Shown piece after piece: positions 26,247-34,060 of a stretch of 41,622 nucleotides of DNA. Where the stretch lies: contig JADLEF010000111.1 of NCBI GenBank assembly GCA_020846295.1, positions 1 to 41,622 of the forward strand, written 5' to 3'. How positions within the stretch are numbered: position 1 is the stretch's first letter; every line of letters begins with the position of its first letter. Below the pieces are notes generated by a model. The model was not told the DNA's origin and did not search any database. It worked only from the letters and a program-made list of their open reading frames with translations. This DNA comes from Acidimicrobiales bacterium (GTDB taxonomy: Bacteria > Actinomycetota > Acidimicrobiia > Acidimicrobiales > CAIXPF01). Position numbers and translations under genes: made by a program.

Positions 26247-27041
26247 TCAGCTGCTGAGGAACGTGCCCTGGCACAACATCCGGTCGTTGTGCAGGTCCTT
26301 GAGCTCGACCCGGCCGGTGACCCCGTGGTTGGTGTGGCGCAGCGCCTGCGCCGTCGCCCGGTACGGCCCGCCCTTCGACGCGGCGAGGTAGTACACGTGG
26401 AGGAACTCGAGCGCCGTGCCCGCACCCTCGAGCGACAACGCCGCCTCCTCCATCGCCACGCCGCTGACGCCGCCCTGCACCGAGCCGGTGCTGTTGCGGA
26501 TCAGATCGGTCAGCTCGAAGCCGATCTGGCCCTCCCGGACCCGGCCGAAGCCGATCACGTCGGCCAGCGGTGCAGGGATCGGTTCCTCCCCCGCCCCGAG
26601 GTACCGCGGGGTATCCACCGGCACCGACGCCGGGGTGCCCTCGCGGTGCGGCAACCGGCTGAAGGTCGTCTCGGCGTACACGATGGGCGCGCCGTGCACG
26701 GTCACCGTCGTCTCGGACACCACGATGTTCTTGCCGGCGCGCACCAGGCGGGTCACGCCGTCGGCCTTGGTGTTCGGTTCCGCCTCGCCGATGCGGTGCG
26801 ACGCCATGTCGAAGGTGGCCGTCCAGTCCGGCGTCACCGAGCGCACCGCCATCGACCCGGCCGCCATGTCGACCATGATCGCGACCGCGGCGAGCCGGAA
26901 CCGCCCGCCGACGAACAGCTGCGGCGTCAACGGCATCGAGGTGTACATCACCGACGTGTCGTGCTGGTCGGGGACCAGCGAGATGTCGAGCCGCCGGATC
27001 AGATGGCCCGGCGGCGGGTATTCCTTCGCCCGGGAGGACAT
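26247..27041 (-). CDS. Double-hotdog thioesterase-like protein
   Basis: A 264-aa protein with two tandem hotdog domains. The first holds FVGGRFRLAAVAIMVDMAAGSMA, and the second TDLIRNSTGSVQGGVSGVAMEEAAL. The latter resembles the PaaI-type pattern N-x-x-G-x-x-x-G-G with a following acidic residue, so the second half may carry the active site. Acyl-CoA hydrolysis or acyl-CoA binding is the likely role. ATG 27041 lies 2 nt after the stop of the crotonase-fold gene, so the two form an operon. A 37-bp gap separates its stop from the convergent CoA-transferase. Confidence 0.78.
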   Translation of the reverse strand: MSSRAKEYPPPGHLIRRLDISLVPDQHDTSVMYTSMPLTPQLFVGGRFRLAAVAIMVDMAAGSMAVRSVTPDWTATFDMASHRIGEAEPNTKADGVTRLVRAGKNIVVSETTVTVHGAPIVYAETTFSRLPHREGTPASVPVDTPRYLGAGEEPIPAPLADVIGFGRVREGQIGFELTDLIRNSTGSVQGGVSGVAMEEAALSLEGAGTALEFLHVYYLAASKGGPYRATAQALRHTNHGVTGRVELKDLHNDRMLCQGTFLSS

Positions 27042-27043
27042 GG

Positions 27044-27904
27044 TCAGCGGTGCTGCTCCCCGCGCTCGAGCCAGGTGTTGAAGGTCGGTTGGCGGCGCTC
27101 CAGGAACGCGGCGCCGCCCTCCTGCGCATCGGGGTGGTGGTCCGCCATCGGGGTGCGCACCGCGATGTCGTCCAGCGCCTGGTTCCACGACAGCTCGGCC
27201 GCGTTGTAGGTGGCCCGCTTGAGCAGCCGCATGGCGACCTGCGGTCCGTTGGCCAGTTCGGTGGCGAGCTCGAGCGCTGCACCCAGCAGCTCCTCCGGCT
27301 CGACGACCTCGTGCACCAGGCCGAGCTCGGCCGCCTGCTCGGCGGTGACGATGCGCTTGCGGAACAGGAAGTCCATCGCCCGGCCGAGGCCAAGGTGCTG
27401 CACCAGCAGGTAGTGGCCGCCCTCGTCGGGCAGCAGACCGAAGCGCAACGTGGCCGAGCCCAACTTGGCGCCCTTCGCCGCGATGCGGAAGTCGCAGCAC
27501 AGCGCCAGCGACAGCCCGGTCTGGATGGCGAAGCCGTTGATGGCGGCGATGGTCAGCTTGTCGAGGTCCCGGATCGCCTTGTTGAGGCCCTGGGACACGA
27601 CCCGCAGACCGTCGTAGGTGCCGAGCGTGTGGCCGTGGCCCGGATCGAGCCGCGCCGTGGCCACCGGCTGGTCGTCGCGGTACTCGGGGCCGATCGTGTC
27701 CCCCGCGCAGAAGCCGGCGCCGGTGCCGGTGAACAGCACCACCCGCACGGAGTCGTCCATCTGCATCTGGGTCAGGATCTCGATCAGGTCGCGCTTCATG
27801 GCCGACGACGTGCCGTTCAGCCGTTCCGGTCGGTTGAAGGTGATGCACGCGATCCCCGGATCGTGCGCCGTCACCTCGAAGCCGCAGTAGGTCCCCGTCT
27901 GCAT
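27044..27904 (-). CDS. Crotonase-fold (enoyl-CoA hydratase/isomerase family) protein
   Basis: A 286-aa acyl-CoA enzyme. The oxyanion-hole motif GAGFCAGDT is at 62-70, and the second region is INGFAIQTGLSLALCCDFRIA. The two glutamates used by true enoyl-CoA hydratases are not there: Gly-Gly-x-Glu is replaced by TGLS, and Pro-Glu by a Ser-Ala-Thr stretch. LLPDEGG (around 158-163) keeps acidic residues at the place used by isomerases such as PaaG. It is therefore more likely an isomerase or another crotonase-fold reaction. ATG 27904 lies 7 nt after TACGGT, so a longer upstream frame is rejected. It is divergent from the dehydratase genes. Confidence 0.87.
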   Translation of the reverse strand: MQTGTYCGFEVTAHDPGIACITFNRPERLNGTSSAMKRDLIEILTQMQMDDSVRVVLFTGTGAGFCAGDTIGPEYRDDQPVATARLDPGHGHTLGTYDGLRVVSQGLNKAIRDLDKLTIAAINGFAIQTGLSLALCCDFRIAAKGAKLGSATLRFGLLPDEGGHYLLVQHLGLGRAMDFLFRKRIVTAEQAAELGLVHEVVEPEELLGAALELATELANGPQVAMRLLKRATYNAAELSWNQALDDIAVRTPMADHHPDAQEGGAAFLERRQPTFNTWLERGEQHR

Positions 27905-27911
27905 GGCCGGG

Positions 27912-27917
27912 ACCGTA
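27912..27917 (-). promoter_or_regulatory. -10 box TACGGT of crotonase-hotdog operon, leaderless
   Basis: TACGGT on the minus strand, 7 nt, then ATG 27904. It faces the divergent promoter at 27950-27955. Confidence 0.6.
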
Positions 27918-27949
27918 CCAGCCACGAGCGGGTCGACGCGGAGGCGCCC

Positions 27950-27955
27950 TACGAT
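27950..27955 (+). promoter_or_regulatory. -10 box TACGAT of dehydratase operon, leaderless
   Basis: TACGAT, 7 nt, then GTG 27963. An ATG at 27954 with GGAGG 9 nt upstream competes as the start; that start would make this box part of the coding region. Confidence 0.45.
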
Positions 27956-28460
27956 GCGGGCTGTGCCAACGGACTCCCTCATCCCCGCCGAGACGGCGGC
28001 CCGGGTCGGCGAGCTCGTCGCCGGGCCGACCACCGCCACCATCACCGCCGAGGGCGCCCAGCGCTACGCCCAGGCTGTAGGGGACCTCAACCCCGTCTAC
28101 TTCGACGAGGAGGCGGCGCGCTCGGCCGGGTACCGCACCCTCACCGTGCCGCCCACCTACGTGGCCTACGCGCTGGTCAAGGGCCGGCCGCTCGACGCCA
28201 TCGGGGTCGACGGGCTGTTCGTGGGGGAGCGGCCCATCACGCTCGACGTCGGGCGCATCATGGTCGGCGGCGAGGAGTGGGACTTCCTCGAGCCGGCGCA
28301 CGTCGGCGACACGGTCGTGGCCGAGACCCGCCTCGCCGCCATCGACCAGAAGGACGGCAGCAAAGGCCCGTTCGTGCGCATCACCCGGGAGACCACCTAC
28401 ACCCGGGTGCCCGACGGCGCCGTCGTCGCCCGCACCCGACAGATCGGGATCGCCCGATGA
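27954..28460 (+). CDS. MaoC/FAS1-like dehydratase, HadA-type subunit
   Basis: A 168-aa single-hotdog protein (165 aa if GTG 27963 is used). The stretch YAQAVGDLNPVYFDEEAARSAGYRTLTVPPTYVAYAL matches the FAS1-like dehydratase domain of HadA/HadC. The hydratase His is replaced (NPVYFD), as expected for a subunit that binds the acyl chain but does not catalyse. The next gene, with ATGA overlap, carries the catalytic pattern. The two would form a heterodimeric (3R)-hydroxyacyl-CoA or -ACP dehydratase. It is divergent from the crotonase-fold gene. Confidence 0.85.
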   Translation: MRAVPTDSLIPAETAARVGELVAGPTTATITAEGAQRYAQAVGDLNPVYFDEEAARSAGYRTLTVPPTYVAYALVKGRPLDAIGVDGLFVGERPITLDVGRIMVGGEEWDFLEPAHVGDTVVAETRLAAIDQKDGSKGPFVRITRETTYTRVPDGAVVARTRQIGIAR

Positions 28461-28897
28461 GCACCGACCGCCGGAGCTCTCAGGTGCACGTCGAGGATCT
28501 CGCCGTGGGCGACGAGCTCCCCGTGGTGGTGCGCAACGCCAGCCGGGTCCAGCTGTTCCTCTACAGCGCGGCGACGTGGAACCCGCACCGCATCCACTAC
28601 GACACCGACTACGCCCGCTTCGAGGGCCATCCCGACATCATCGTGCACGGTCCGCTGCAGGGGGCCTGGCTGTCGCAGTACGTCACCGACTGGGCCGGAC
28701 CTGCCGGTCGCGTGAAGGGCCTGCGCTGGCAGAACCGGGCCAGCGCGCTGCCCGAACGGGACTACGAGTTCCGGGGCATCGTTCGAGGGATCGAGGGCAC
28801 CACGGTCACGCTCGACGTGTGGGAGCAGACGCCGGACGGACAGGTCCTCATGCCGGGCGAGGCCGAGGTGGTCCTGCCGTCGCGGGTCGACCGCTGA
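28457..28897 (+). CDS. MaoC-like dehydratase, HadB-type catalytic subunit
   Basis: A 146-aa hotdog protein with hydratase-2 motif ATWNPHRIHYDTDYAR: the His and Asp pair expected for removal of water from a 3-hydroxyacyl thioester. It overlaps the HadA-type gene by ATGA, so the two subunits are translated together. In mycobacteria HadAB and HadBC work in the mycolic-acid elongation cycle; here the substrate could equally be a CoA ester in degradation, given TesB and crotonase neighbours. Confidence 0.87.
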   Translation: MSTDRRSSQVHVEDLAVGDELPVVVRNASRVQLFLYSAATWNPHRIHYDTDYARFEGHPDIIVHGPLQGAWLSQYVTDWAGPAGRVKGLRWQNRASALPERDYEFRGIVRGIEGTTVTLDVWEQTPDGQVLMPGEAEVVLPSRVDR

Positions 28898-28941
28898 GCC
28901 GTGTCGGCGCGGCGCGCTCGTCCTCGGTCGGTTGGGCGCCG

Positions 28942-29808
28942 GTGCTGGTCATGGCCGGCGCCGTCACCCAGTACCTCGGCGCTGCGCTGGCCGTGCACGT
29001 CTTCGACACGCTCGGTGCCGCCGCGGTGGCCTGGCTGCGGGTCGCGTGGTCGGCGCTGCTGCTGCTCGCCTGGCGCCGGCCGCGGTGGGGTTCGTTCAGC
29101 CCGTCGCGTCGGCGCGAGCTGGCCACCTTCGGCGTCGCGCTGGCGGCGATGAACCTGGCGTTCTACCTGGCCATCGATCGGTTACCCCTGGGTACCGCCG
29201 TCGCCATCGAGTTCAGCGGACCGATCGGCGTCGCCGCGCTGGGCAGTCGGAGCGGGCGCGACCTGCTCGCCGTCGGCCTCGCGGCGGTGGGGGTCGTGCT
29301 CCTGGCCGACGTGCAGTGGCAGGCCAACGCGCCGGGTGTGCTGTTCGCGCTGGCCGCGGCGTCGATGTGGGCGATCTACATCGTGTGGGGACGACGCGTC
29401 GGCGCCGGAGGCGCGGTGGCGGGGCTCGACGGGTTGGCGGTCGCCACCGCGATCGGCGCGCTGGCCGTGGCGCCGATCGGGCTCGGCGGCCTGGCCCGCT
29501 CGACCGCCGGCGTCGACGGGCCCGGGGCGGCCGCCGTGCTCGCCGCGGTGGTGTTGTGCGCCGTGGTGGCGCTGTGCTCCAACGTGGTGCCCTACGCGCT
29601 GGACCAGGTGGTCCTGGCCCACCTCCCCGCCGCCCAGTTCGCGCTGCTCTCGTCGCTGCTGCCGGTGACCGCGCTCGCCGTGGGCGTCGTCGCCCTGGCC
29701 CAGCGGCCCACCGCGGGGGAACTGTTGGGCGTGGGCCTGGTGGTCGCCGCGCTGCTCACCCGCGCCCGCAACGGTGCCCCCACCCCGATCGAAACGGAAC
29801 CCGCATGA
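28942..29808 (+). CDS. EamA-family (RhtA-like) inner-membrane transporter
   Basis: About 288 aa with ten hydrophobic segments in two five-helix repeats, the layout of the drug/metabolite EamA family. VTQYLGAALAVHVFDTLGAAAVAWLR in the first helix, and the pattern of AIEFSGPIGVAAL and VLFALAAASMWAIYIVWGRR, are close to RhtA, an exporter of threonine and homoserine. No ATG precedes the first helix. GTG 28942 starts right at it, and a CTG at 28894 overlapping the dehydratase stop would add 16 residues. The end overlaps the tesB start (ATGA). Why a transporter sits between lipid genes is unclear. Confidence 0.82.
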   Translation: MLVMAGAVTQYLGAALAVHVFDTLGAAAVAWLRVAWSALLLLAWRRPRWGSFSPSRRRELATFGVALAAMNLAFYLAIDRLPLGTAVAIEFSGPIGVAALGSRSGRDLLAVGLAAVGVVLLADVQWQANAPGVLFALAAASMWAIYIVWGRRVGAGGAVAGLDGLAVATAIGALAVAPIGLGGLARSTAGVDGPGAAAVLAAVVLCAVVALCSNVVPYALDQVVLAHLPAAQFALLSSLLPVTALAVGVVALAQRPTAGELLGVGLVVAALLTRARNGAPTPIETEPA

Positions 29809-30680
29809 CCGACGCCGCCGCCTTCGCCGAACTGCTCGCCGTGCTCGACATCGAGCGCAGCGGGCCGGCCACCTTCCGGGCGCGCTCCCCGCACGACCGC
29901 ACCCGCAGCATCTTCGGCGGGCAGCTGCTGGCCCAGGCGCTCATCGCCGCTGGCCGTACCGCGGAGCATGGTCGGCTGGTCCACTCGCTGCACGCCTACT
30001 TCCTGCGCCCCGGGGACCCGACCCGCCCGCTCGACATCACCGTGGAGGCCATCCGTGACGGCCGCGCCTACCAGCACCGTCAGGCCGTGATCAGCCAGGA
30101 GGGCAAGGAGGTGCTGCGGCTGCTGGCCGGCTTCGTCGTGCCTCAGGAGGGCGCCACCTACCAGCAGCCGGTCACCGTCGGCGAGGCCGATCCGGCCGCG
30201 TTCGCGGACTACGTGCGCTGGACGCTCGACGGGTCCCACCAGCCCGATCACCCGTGGGCCTCGGAGTCCCGTCTGGTGGAGCTGCGCTACGAGGGTGCCC
30301 CGCCGCCCGAGCCCGGTCAGCGCGTCGAGGAACCGCTGCGGATCTGGGCTCGCCTGCACGATCGCATCGACAGCGACGACCCGGTGCTGCACGCCGCCCT
30401 GCTGGCATGGATCTCCGACAAGACGCTGGCCGATCTCACCGTGCTCGTGCACGGCCACCGTTGGATGGACCCCGGTGTGACCTCCCTGAGCCTGGACCAT
30501 GCCATGTGGTATGCCGTGGCGGCCCGGGCCGACGGCTGGCTGCTGTTCGAGCAGGAGGTGCTGGTGACCGCGGCCCGGCGCGGGCTGGTGCAGGGCACGT
30601 TCGTGTCGCCCACCGGACAGCGGCTGGCCACCGCGGCCCAGGAGGCGCTGGTCGATCTTCCCGGGCCGGCGGACGGCTGA
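29805..30680 (+). CDS. tesB: Acyl-CoA thioesterase II (TesB)
   Basis: A 291-aa double-hotdog enzyme. The N-terminal domain contains RSIFGGQLLAQALIAAGRT and VHSLHAYFLRPGDP, signatures of TesB. The C-terminal domain has LAWISDKTLADL with the catalytic Asp, SLSLDHAMWY, and VQGTFVSPTGQRLATAAQE with the Gln of the Asp-Thr/Ser-Gln triad. It hydrolyses medium- to long-chain acyl-CoA to free acid and CoA. It overlaps the transporter by ATGA and is the last gene of the 27954-30680 operon. The long repeat-rich gap follows. Confidence 0.93.
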   Translation: MTDAAAFAELLAVLDIERSGPATFRARSPHDRTRSIFGGQLLAQALIAAGRTAEHGRLVHSLHAYFLRPGDPTRPLDITVEAIRDGRAYQHRQAVISQEGKEVLRLLAGFVVPQEGATYQQPVTVGEADPAAFADYVRWTLDGSHQPDHPWASESRLVELRYEGAPPPEPGQRVEEPLRIWARLHDRIDSDDPVLHAALLAWISDKTLADLTVLVHGHRWMDPGVTSLSLDHAMWYAVAARADGWLLFEQEVLVTAARRGLVQGTFVSPTGQRLATAAQEALVDLPGPADG

Positions 30681-30694
30681 GCGCAAGGCCGGCC

Positions 30695-30748
30695 GGGGCC
30701 GGGGCCGGGGCCGGGGCCGGGGCCGGGGCCGGGGCCGGGGCCGGGGCC
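30695..30748 (+). repeat. (GGGGCC)9 hexanucleotide tract
   Basis: Nine perfect copies of GGGGCC, preceded by GGCCGGCC and ended by GGCTCG. The G-rich strand is the tesB sense strand and begins 15 nt after its stop. Runs of four Gs at 6-nt spacing can form G-quadruplexes in DNA or in the tesB 3' RNA. Confidence 0.95.
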
Positions 30749-30829
30749 GGCTCGGGCGACCGGGGACGGGGGTTCGCTCGGTCGGCCGGGGCGTCGGGGC
30801 GGGTCCGGTGGTCGATTCGTAAACCTTAT

Positions 30830-30996
30830 GCGTGAGATCGAATTCGATTCGCCGGGTTGTGATGGTCGGCGGGCCATTGCATGAGATCGAATTCGATTCG
30901 CCGAGTCGGGTCGGTCGGCGATTCGTTGCGTGAGATCGAATTCGATTCGCCGAGTCGGGTCGGTCGGCGATTCGTTGCGTGAGATCGAATTCGATT
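30830..30996. repeat. 49-bp tandem repeat, 3.4 copies with 12-bp palindromic core
   Basis: Copies begin at 30830, 30879, 30928 and 30977; the last is only 20 nt. Copies 2 and 3 differ at one base; copy 1 diverges in its second half. Every copy holds the perfect palindrome ATCGAATTCGAT at 30837, 30886, 30935 and 30984. The second half of the unit can fold, since TCGCCGA and TCGGCGA flank a G-rich loop. Confidence 0.93.
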
Positions 30997-31116
30997 GGCT
31001 CCCTACGGGTTTGAAAGCCCGTCTCAGCACCCGAGCTGGCGGTCCCCTGCCCGGGTGTCCGCCCGGGGGGTGCCGTGCCCTGCCCGCTTTCCGGGCGCGC
31101 CCGCTCGGAGGCCGGG

Positions 31117-32055
31117 TCAGTCAGCGGTGGCGACCTCGATGCGGTCCTGGCGCCATTCCTTCGCCTGACGCAGCGCGTCCTCGGCCTGGCGGAGGATCTC
31201 ATCCCGGTCGAAGGCGTGAGCCGGGTAGCAGGCGATCCCGGCCCACACGGTGTGGATCGTGCCGCTCTCGGCCAGGTGGGTGCGGATCCGCTCCACCGTC
31301 CAGATGGCCCCGTTCTCCGGTGTGTCCTCCAGGACCAGCGCGTAGCGCCCGTCGTCGAGGCGGCAGGCGGTGTCCGCCTCGCGCAGCGTGCGGCGTAGCG
31401 CCGCGGTGACGAGATCGGCATCAGCCGCCGAGGGCTCCGGCGACGCCAGACCCCGCACGACCTCGAGCAGCACCAGCGCCACCGGGCGCAGGCGACGGCG
31501 AGCCGCCGCGATGCGTGCCTCGAGGGCCACGTCGAAGTACGCCTCGCTGAACAACCCGGTCACGTCGTCGGTCAACAGGTGCTGTCCGTCCCGGCCGACC
31601 AGGCCCTCCTCGAGCCCGGCGAGCCCCGACGCGTTCGAAGCCGCCGCTCGGGCAGCGTGCTCCAGCATCTCGATCCGCTGGTTGAGCGCCTGCTCCCGCA
31701 GGCGGGCCAAGGACAGCTCCTCACTCAGCTCCGTGGCCCGCAACGCCTCCAACGTCGAGGTCGGGTCGGGCGCCGGGGCGGACGCCACCTGGGCATGCCG
31801 CCACCCGAGCAGCCCGGCGGTCAGACCGAGCCCTCCGGCCACGACTCCCAGCACCGGTTGCGACGCGGCGAGGCCGACGACACCGATGACCGTTGCTGCC
31901 GCGCCGAGCACGGCCGTTTCCGCTCCATCCAGCAAGCGCACGGTCCTCCATCGGCCCGCGGCGGCGGTTCCTGAAGGGCCCGAACGTCCTGGTGCGCCCG
32001 TTGCGCGGCGCGAATCCCCTCGACCGATGAGGCCGCCCGACGTCGCCTGCGTCAA
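31117..32055 (-). CDS. Membrane protein with degenerate GGDEF domain
   Basis: A 312-aa protein. Two close hydrophobic helices (AVLGAAATVIGVVGLAA, VLGVVAGGLGLTAGLLGW) are followed by a coiled segment, then a GGDEF-like domain starting at LLTDDVTGLFSEAYFD (the usual D-x-LTGL-x-N). The active loop reads LDDGRYALVLED (234-238) instead of GGDEF, so cyclic-di-GMP synthesis is unlikely; a binding or structural role is possible. It starts at TTG 32055, overlapping the stop of the ethylmalonyl-CoA mutase (TTGA), so the two are coupled. It converges on tesB across the repeat gap. Confidence 0.78.
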   Translation of the reverse strand: MTQATSGGLIGRGDSRRATGAPGRSGPSGTAAAGRWRTVRLLDGAETAVLGAAATVIGVVGLAASQPVLGVVAGGLGLTAGLLGWRHAQVASAPAPDPTSTLEALRATELSEELSLARLREQALNQRIEMLEHAARAAASNASGLAGLEEGLVGRDGQHLLTDDVTGLFSEAYFDVALEARIAAARRRLRPVALVLLEVVRGLASPEPSAADADLVTAALRRTLREADTACRLDDGRYALVLEDTPENGAIWTVERIRTHLAESGTIHTVWAGIACYPAHAFDRDEILRQAEDALRQAKEWRQDRIEVATAD

Positions 32056-34016
32056 CCCCGGTGCGCCACCGCCAGATCGGCGATCTCGCCCATGATCCGG
32101 CCCAGCTCGAAGTCCTTCGGGGTGTACACCGCCGCCACCCCTGCGGCCAGCAGCCGGGGCCGGTCCTCCTCCGGGATGATCCCGCCCACCACCAACGGCG
32201 CCTCACAGCCCTCGGCCCGGATGCGGGCCAGCACGTCGGGCACCAGCGACAGGTGCGAGCCGGACAGGATCGACAGGCCGATCACGTCAGGGTCCTCGTC
32301 GCGCGCCGTGGCCGCGATCTGCTCCGGGGTGGAGCGGATCCCCTGGTAGATCACTTCCATGCCGGCGTCGCGGGCCGCCACCGAGATCTGCTCCGCACCG
32401 TTCGAATGCCCGTCGAGGCCCGGCTTGGCCACCAGCAGCCGCGGCGGGCCCCCGGGAAGCGCCTTCACCCGCTCCGCCACGTCGACCAGCGACTCGGTCC
32501 GTCGGCGCCCCACCGCCGCGCTCACCCCGGTCGGCGCCCGGTACTCGCCGAACACCTCCCGCAGCGTCGCCGCCCACTCTCCGGTGGTGCCGCCGGCGCG
32601 GGCCAGGGCGATGGTCGCCTCCATGATGTTCTCGTCGCTCGCCGCCACCCGGCGCAGCTCGTCGATCGCCCGGGCCACCGCATCGGCATCGCGCCCGGCG
32701 CGCCAGGCGACCACGTCGTCGACCATCTCCTGCTCGACGGCCGGGTCCACCTTCAGGATCCGGGCCTCGCCGTCCCCGGCCAGCGCAGAGGGCTCGGTCT
32801 CGGTGAAGGCGTTCACCCCGACCACCGTCTGGTCGCCGGACTCGATGCGCCGCACCCGCTCGGTGTGGGACTGCACCAGCCGGCCCTTCAGCTCGGCGAT
32901 GGCGGCGAACGCGCCCCCCATGGCCAGGATCTCGTCCAGCTCGGCCTGCGCCGCCGCCACCAGCTCGGCGGTGCGCGCCTCGATCACCTTCGACCCATCG
33001 AAGATGTCGCCGTACTCCAGCAGGTCGCTCTCGAAGGCCAGCACCTGCTGCATGCGCAGCGACCACTGCTGGTCCCACGGGGTGGGCAGGCCCAGCGCCT
33101 CGTTCCACGCCGGCAGCTGGATCGAGCGGGCCCGCGCCCGCTTCGACAGCGACACCCCCAACATCTCCAGCACGATGCGCTGGATGTTGTTCTCCGGCTG
33201 CGCCTCGGTCAGGCCCAGCGAGTTGACCTGCACGCCGTAGCGGAAGCGTCGGGCCTTGGCGTCGGTCACGCCGTAGCGCTCGAGGCCGATGCGGTCCCAC
33301 AGCTCGGTGAAGGCCCGCATCTTGCAGATCTCCTCCACGAAGCGGATGCCCGCGTTGCAGAAGAACGAGATGGCGGCGAACACGGCCGGGAAGCCGTCCT
33401 CGGACACCTGGCCCGACGCCTTCACCGCATCGAGGATGTCGATGGCGGTGGCCAGCGAGTACGCCAGCTCCTGCACCGGCGTCGCCCCCGCCTCCTGGAG
33501 GTGGTACGAGCACACGTTGATCGGGTTCCAGCGCGGGATGTGGTGGTGGCAGTAGGCGACCATGTCCACGATCAGCCGGCGCGACGCCTCCGGCGGGAAG
33601 ATGTACGTCCCCCGCGACAGGTACTCCTTGACGATGTCGTTCTGCGTGGTACCGCGCAGCTCCGCCGCCGGCACACCGTGCTCCGCAGCGTTGGCCACGT
33701 ACAGGCCGAGCAACCACGCCGCAGTGGCGTTGATCGTCATCGACGTGTTCATGCGGTCGGTGGGGATCTGGTCGAGCAGCGTTCGCATGTGCCCGAGGTG
33801 GACCACCGGCACCCCGACCTTGCCCACCTCGCCACGGGCGGGGCCGGCGTCGGGGTCGTAGCCGGTCTGGGTGGGCAGGTCGAAGGCGATCGACAGCCCG
33901 GTCTGACCCTTCGCCAGGTTGGTCCGGTACAGCGCGTTCGAGGCCCGGGCCGTGGAGTGACCCGAGTACGTGCGCATCAGCCAGGGTTGCTCACGCGGAG
34001 CCGGTTCGATCGCCAT
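32052..34016 (-). CDS. ecm: Ethylmalonyl-CoA mutase (MeaA/Ecm type, B12-dependent)
   Basis: A 654-aa single-chain mutase. The N-terminal barrel has TYSGHSTARASNALYRTNLAKG and IAFDLPTQTGYD, and the C-terminal B12 domain has KPGLDGHSNGAEQI with the base-off histidine in DGHSNG (535-540). The stretch AQPENNIQRIVLEMLGV followed by LPAWNEALGLP and WDQQWSLRMQQVLAFESDLLEY is typical of MeaA/Ecm rather than of methylmalonyl-CoA mutase. It converts ethylmalonyl-CoA to methylsuccinyl-CoA in the ethylmalonyl-CoA pathway. ATG 34016 is 7 nt after a CACAAT -10-like box. Crotonyl-CoA carboxylase/reductase is not in the window. The GGDEF-like gene is coupled to its stop. Confidence 0.9.
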   Translation of the reverse strand: MAIEPAPREQPWLMRTYSGHSTARASNALYRTNLAKGQTGLSIAFDLPTQTGYDPDAGPARGEVGKVGVPVVHLGHMRTLLDQIPTDRMNTSMTINATAAWLLGLYVANAAEHGVPAAELRGTTQNDIVKEYLSRGTYIFPPEASRRLIVDMVAYCHHHIPRWNPINVCSYHLQEAGATPVQELAYSLATAIDILDAVKASGQVSEDGFPAVFAAISFFCNAGIRFVEEICKMRAFTELWDRIGLERYGVTDAKARRFRYGVQVNSLGLTEAQPENNIQRIVLEMLGVSLSKRARARSIQLPAWNEALGLPTPWDQQWSLRMQQVLAFESDLLEYGDIFDGSKVIEARTAELVAAAQAELDEILAMGGAFAAIAELKGRLVQSHTERVRRIESGDQTVVGVNAFTETEPSALAGDGEARILKVDPAVEQEMVDDVVAWRAGRDADAVARAIDELRRVAASDENIMEATIALARAGGTTGEWAATLREVFGEYRAPTGVSAAVGRRRTESLVDVAERVKALPGGPPRLLVAKPGLDGHSNGAEQISVAARDAGMEVIYQGIRSTPEQIAATARDEDPDVIGLSILSGSHLSLVPDVLARIRAEGCEAPLVVGGIIPEEDRPRLLAAGVAAVYTPKDFELGRIMGEIADLAVAHRG

Positions 34017-34060
34017 GGCGCCAATTGTGAAGCAGCGATGCGCCCGACGGCGAACGCGAT

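Larger units (their letters stand above)
30681..31116. other. Gap of 436 bp between convergent genes, repeat-rich, no gene
   Basis: The gap lies between the ends of tesB and of the GGDEF-like gene. It contains a GGGGCC tract, a 49-bp tandem repeat, a hairpin ACGGG-N8-CCCGT near 31003-31020, and a GC-rich stretch rich in short inverted repeats. Open frames across it encode only Ala-Gly or Arg/Ser-rich low-complexity chains and are not believed. A terminator function for both flanking genes is likely but not all of it is needed for that. Confidence 0.75.

Noticed and set aside
27905-28045. N-terminal extension of the crotonase-fold protein
   Set aside because: It would cover the divergent promoters and the dehydratase start, and the added residues are not family-like. 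ATG 27904 has a -10 box 7 nt upstream.
27042-28301. Very long frame fusing the hotdog protein to upstream sequence
   Set aside because: The extension lies over the crotonase-fold gene in another frame and is Arg/Gly-rich. The hotdog protein clearly starts at ATG 27041.
30254-30835. Plus-strand open frame through tesB into an Ala-Gly repeat chain
   Set aside because: It is out of frame with tesB, and its repeat part is only the translated GGGGCC tract. No independent start signal.
30830-30996. 49-bp repeats as a CRISPR array
   Set aside because: The whole unit repeats, with no unique spacers between conserved repeats, and no cas gene is present.
30830-30996. 49-bp repeats as plasmid iterons or a replication origin
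   Set aside because: No replication or partition gene is near, and the surrounding genes are chromosomal metabolic genes.
29592-31421. Minus-strand open frame covering the 49-bp repeats
   Set aside because: It overlaps tesB antisense, and its repeated Ser/Arg/Asn chain simply mirrors the DNA repeat. The DNA repeat is real; the protein is not believable.
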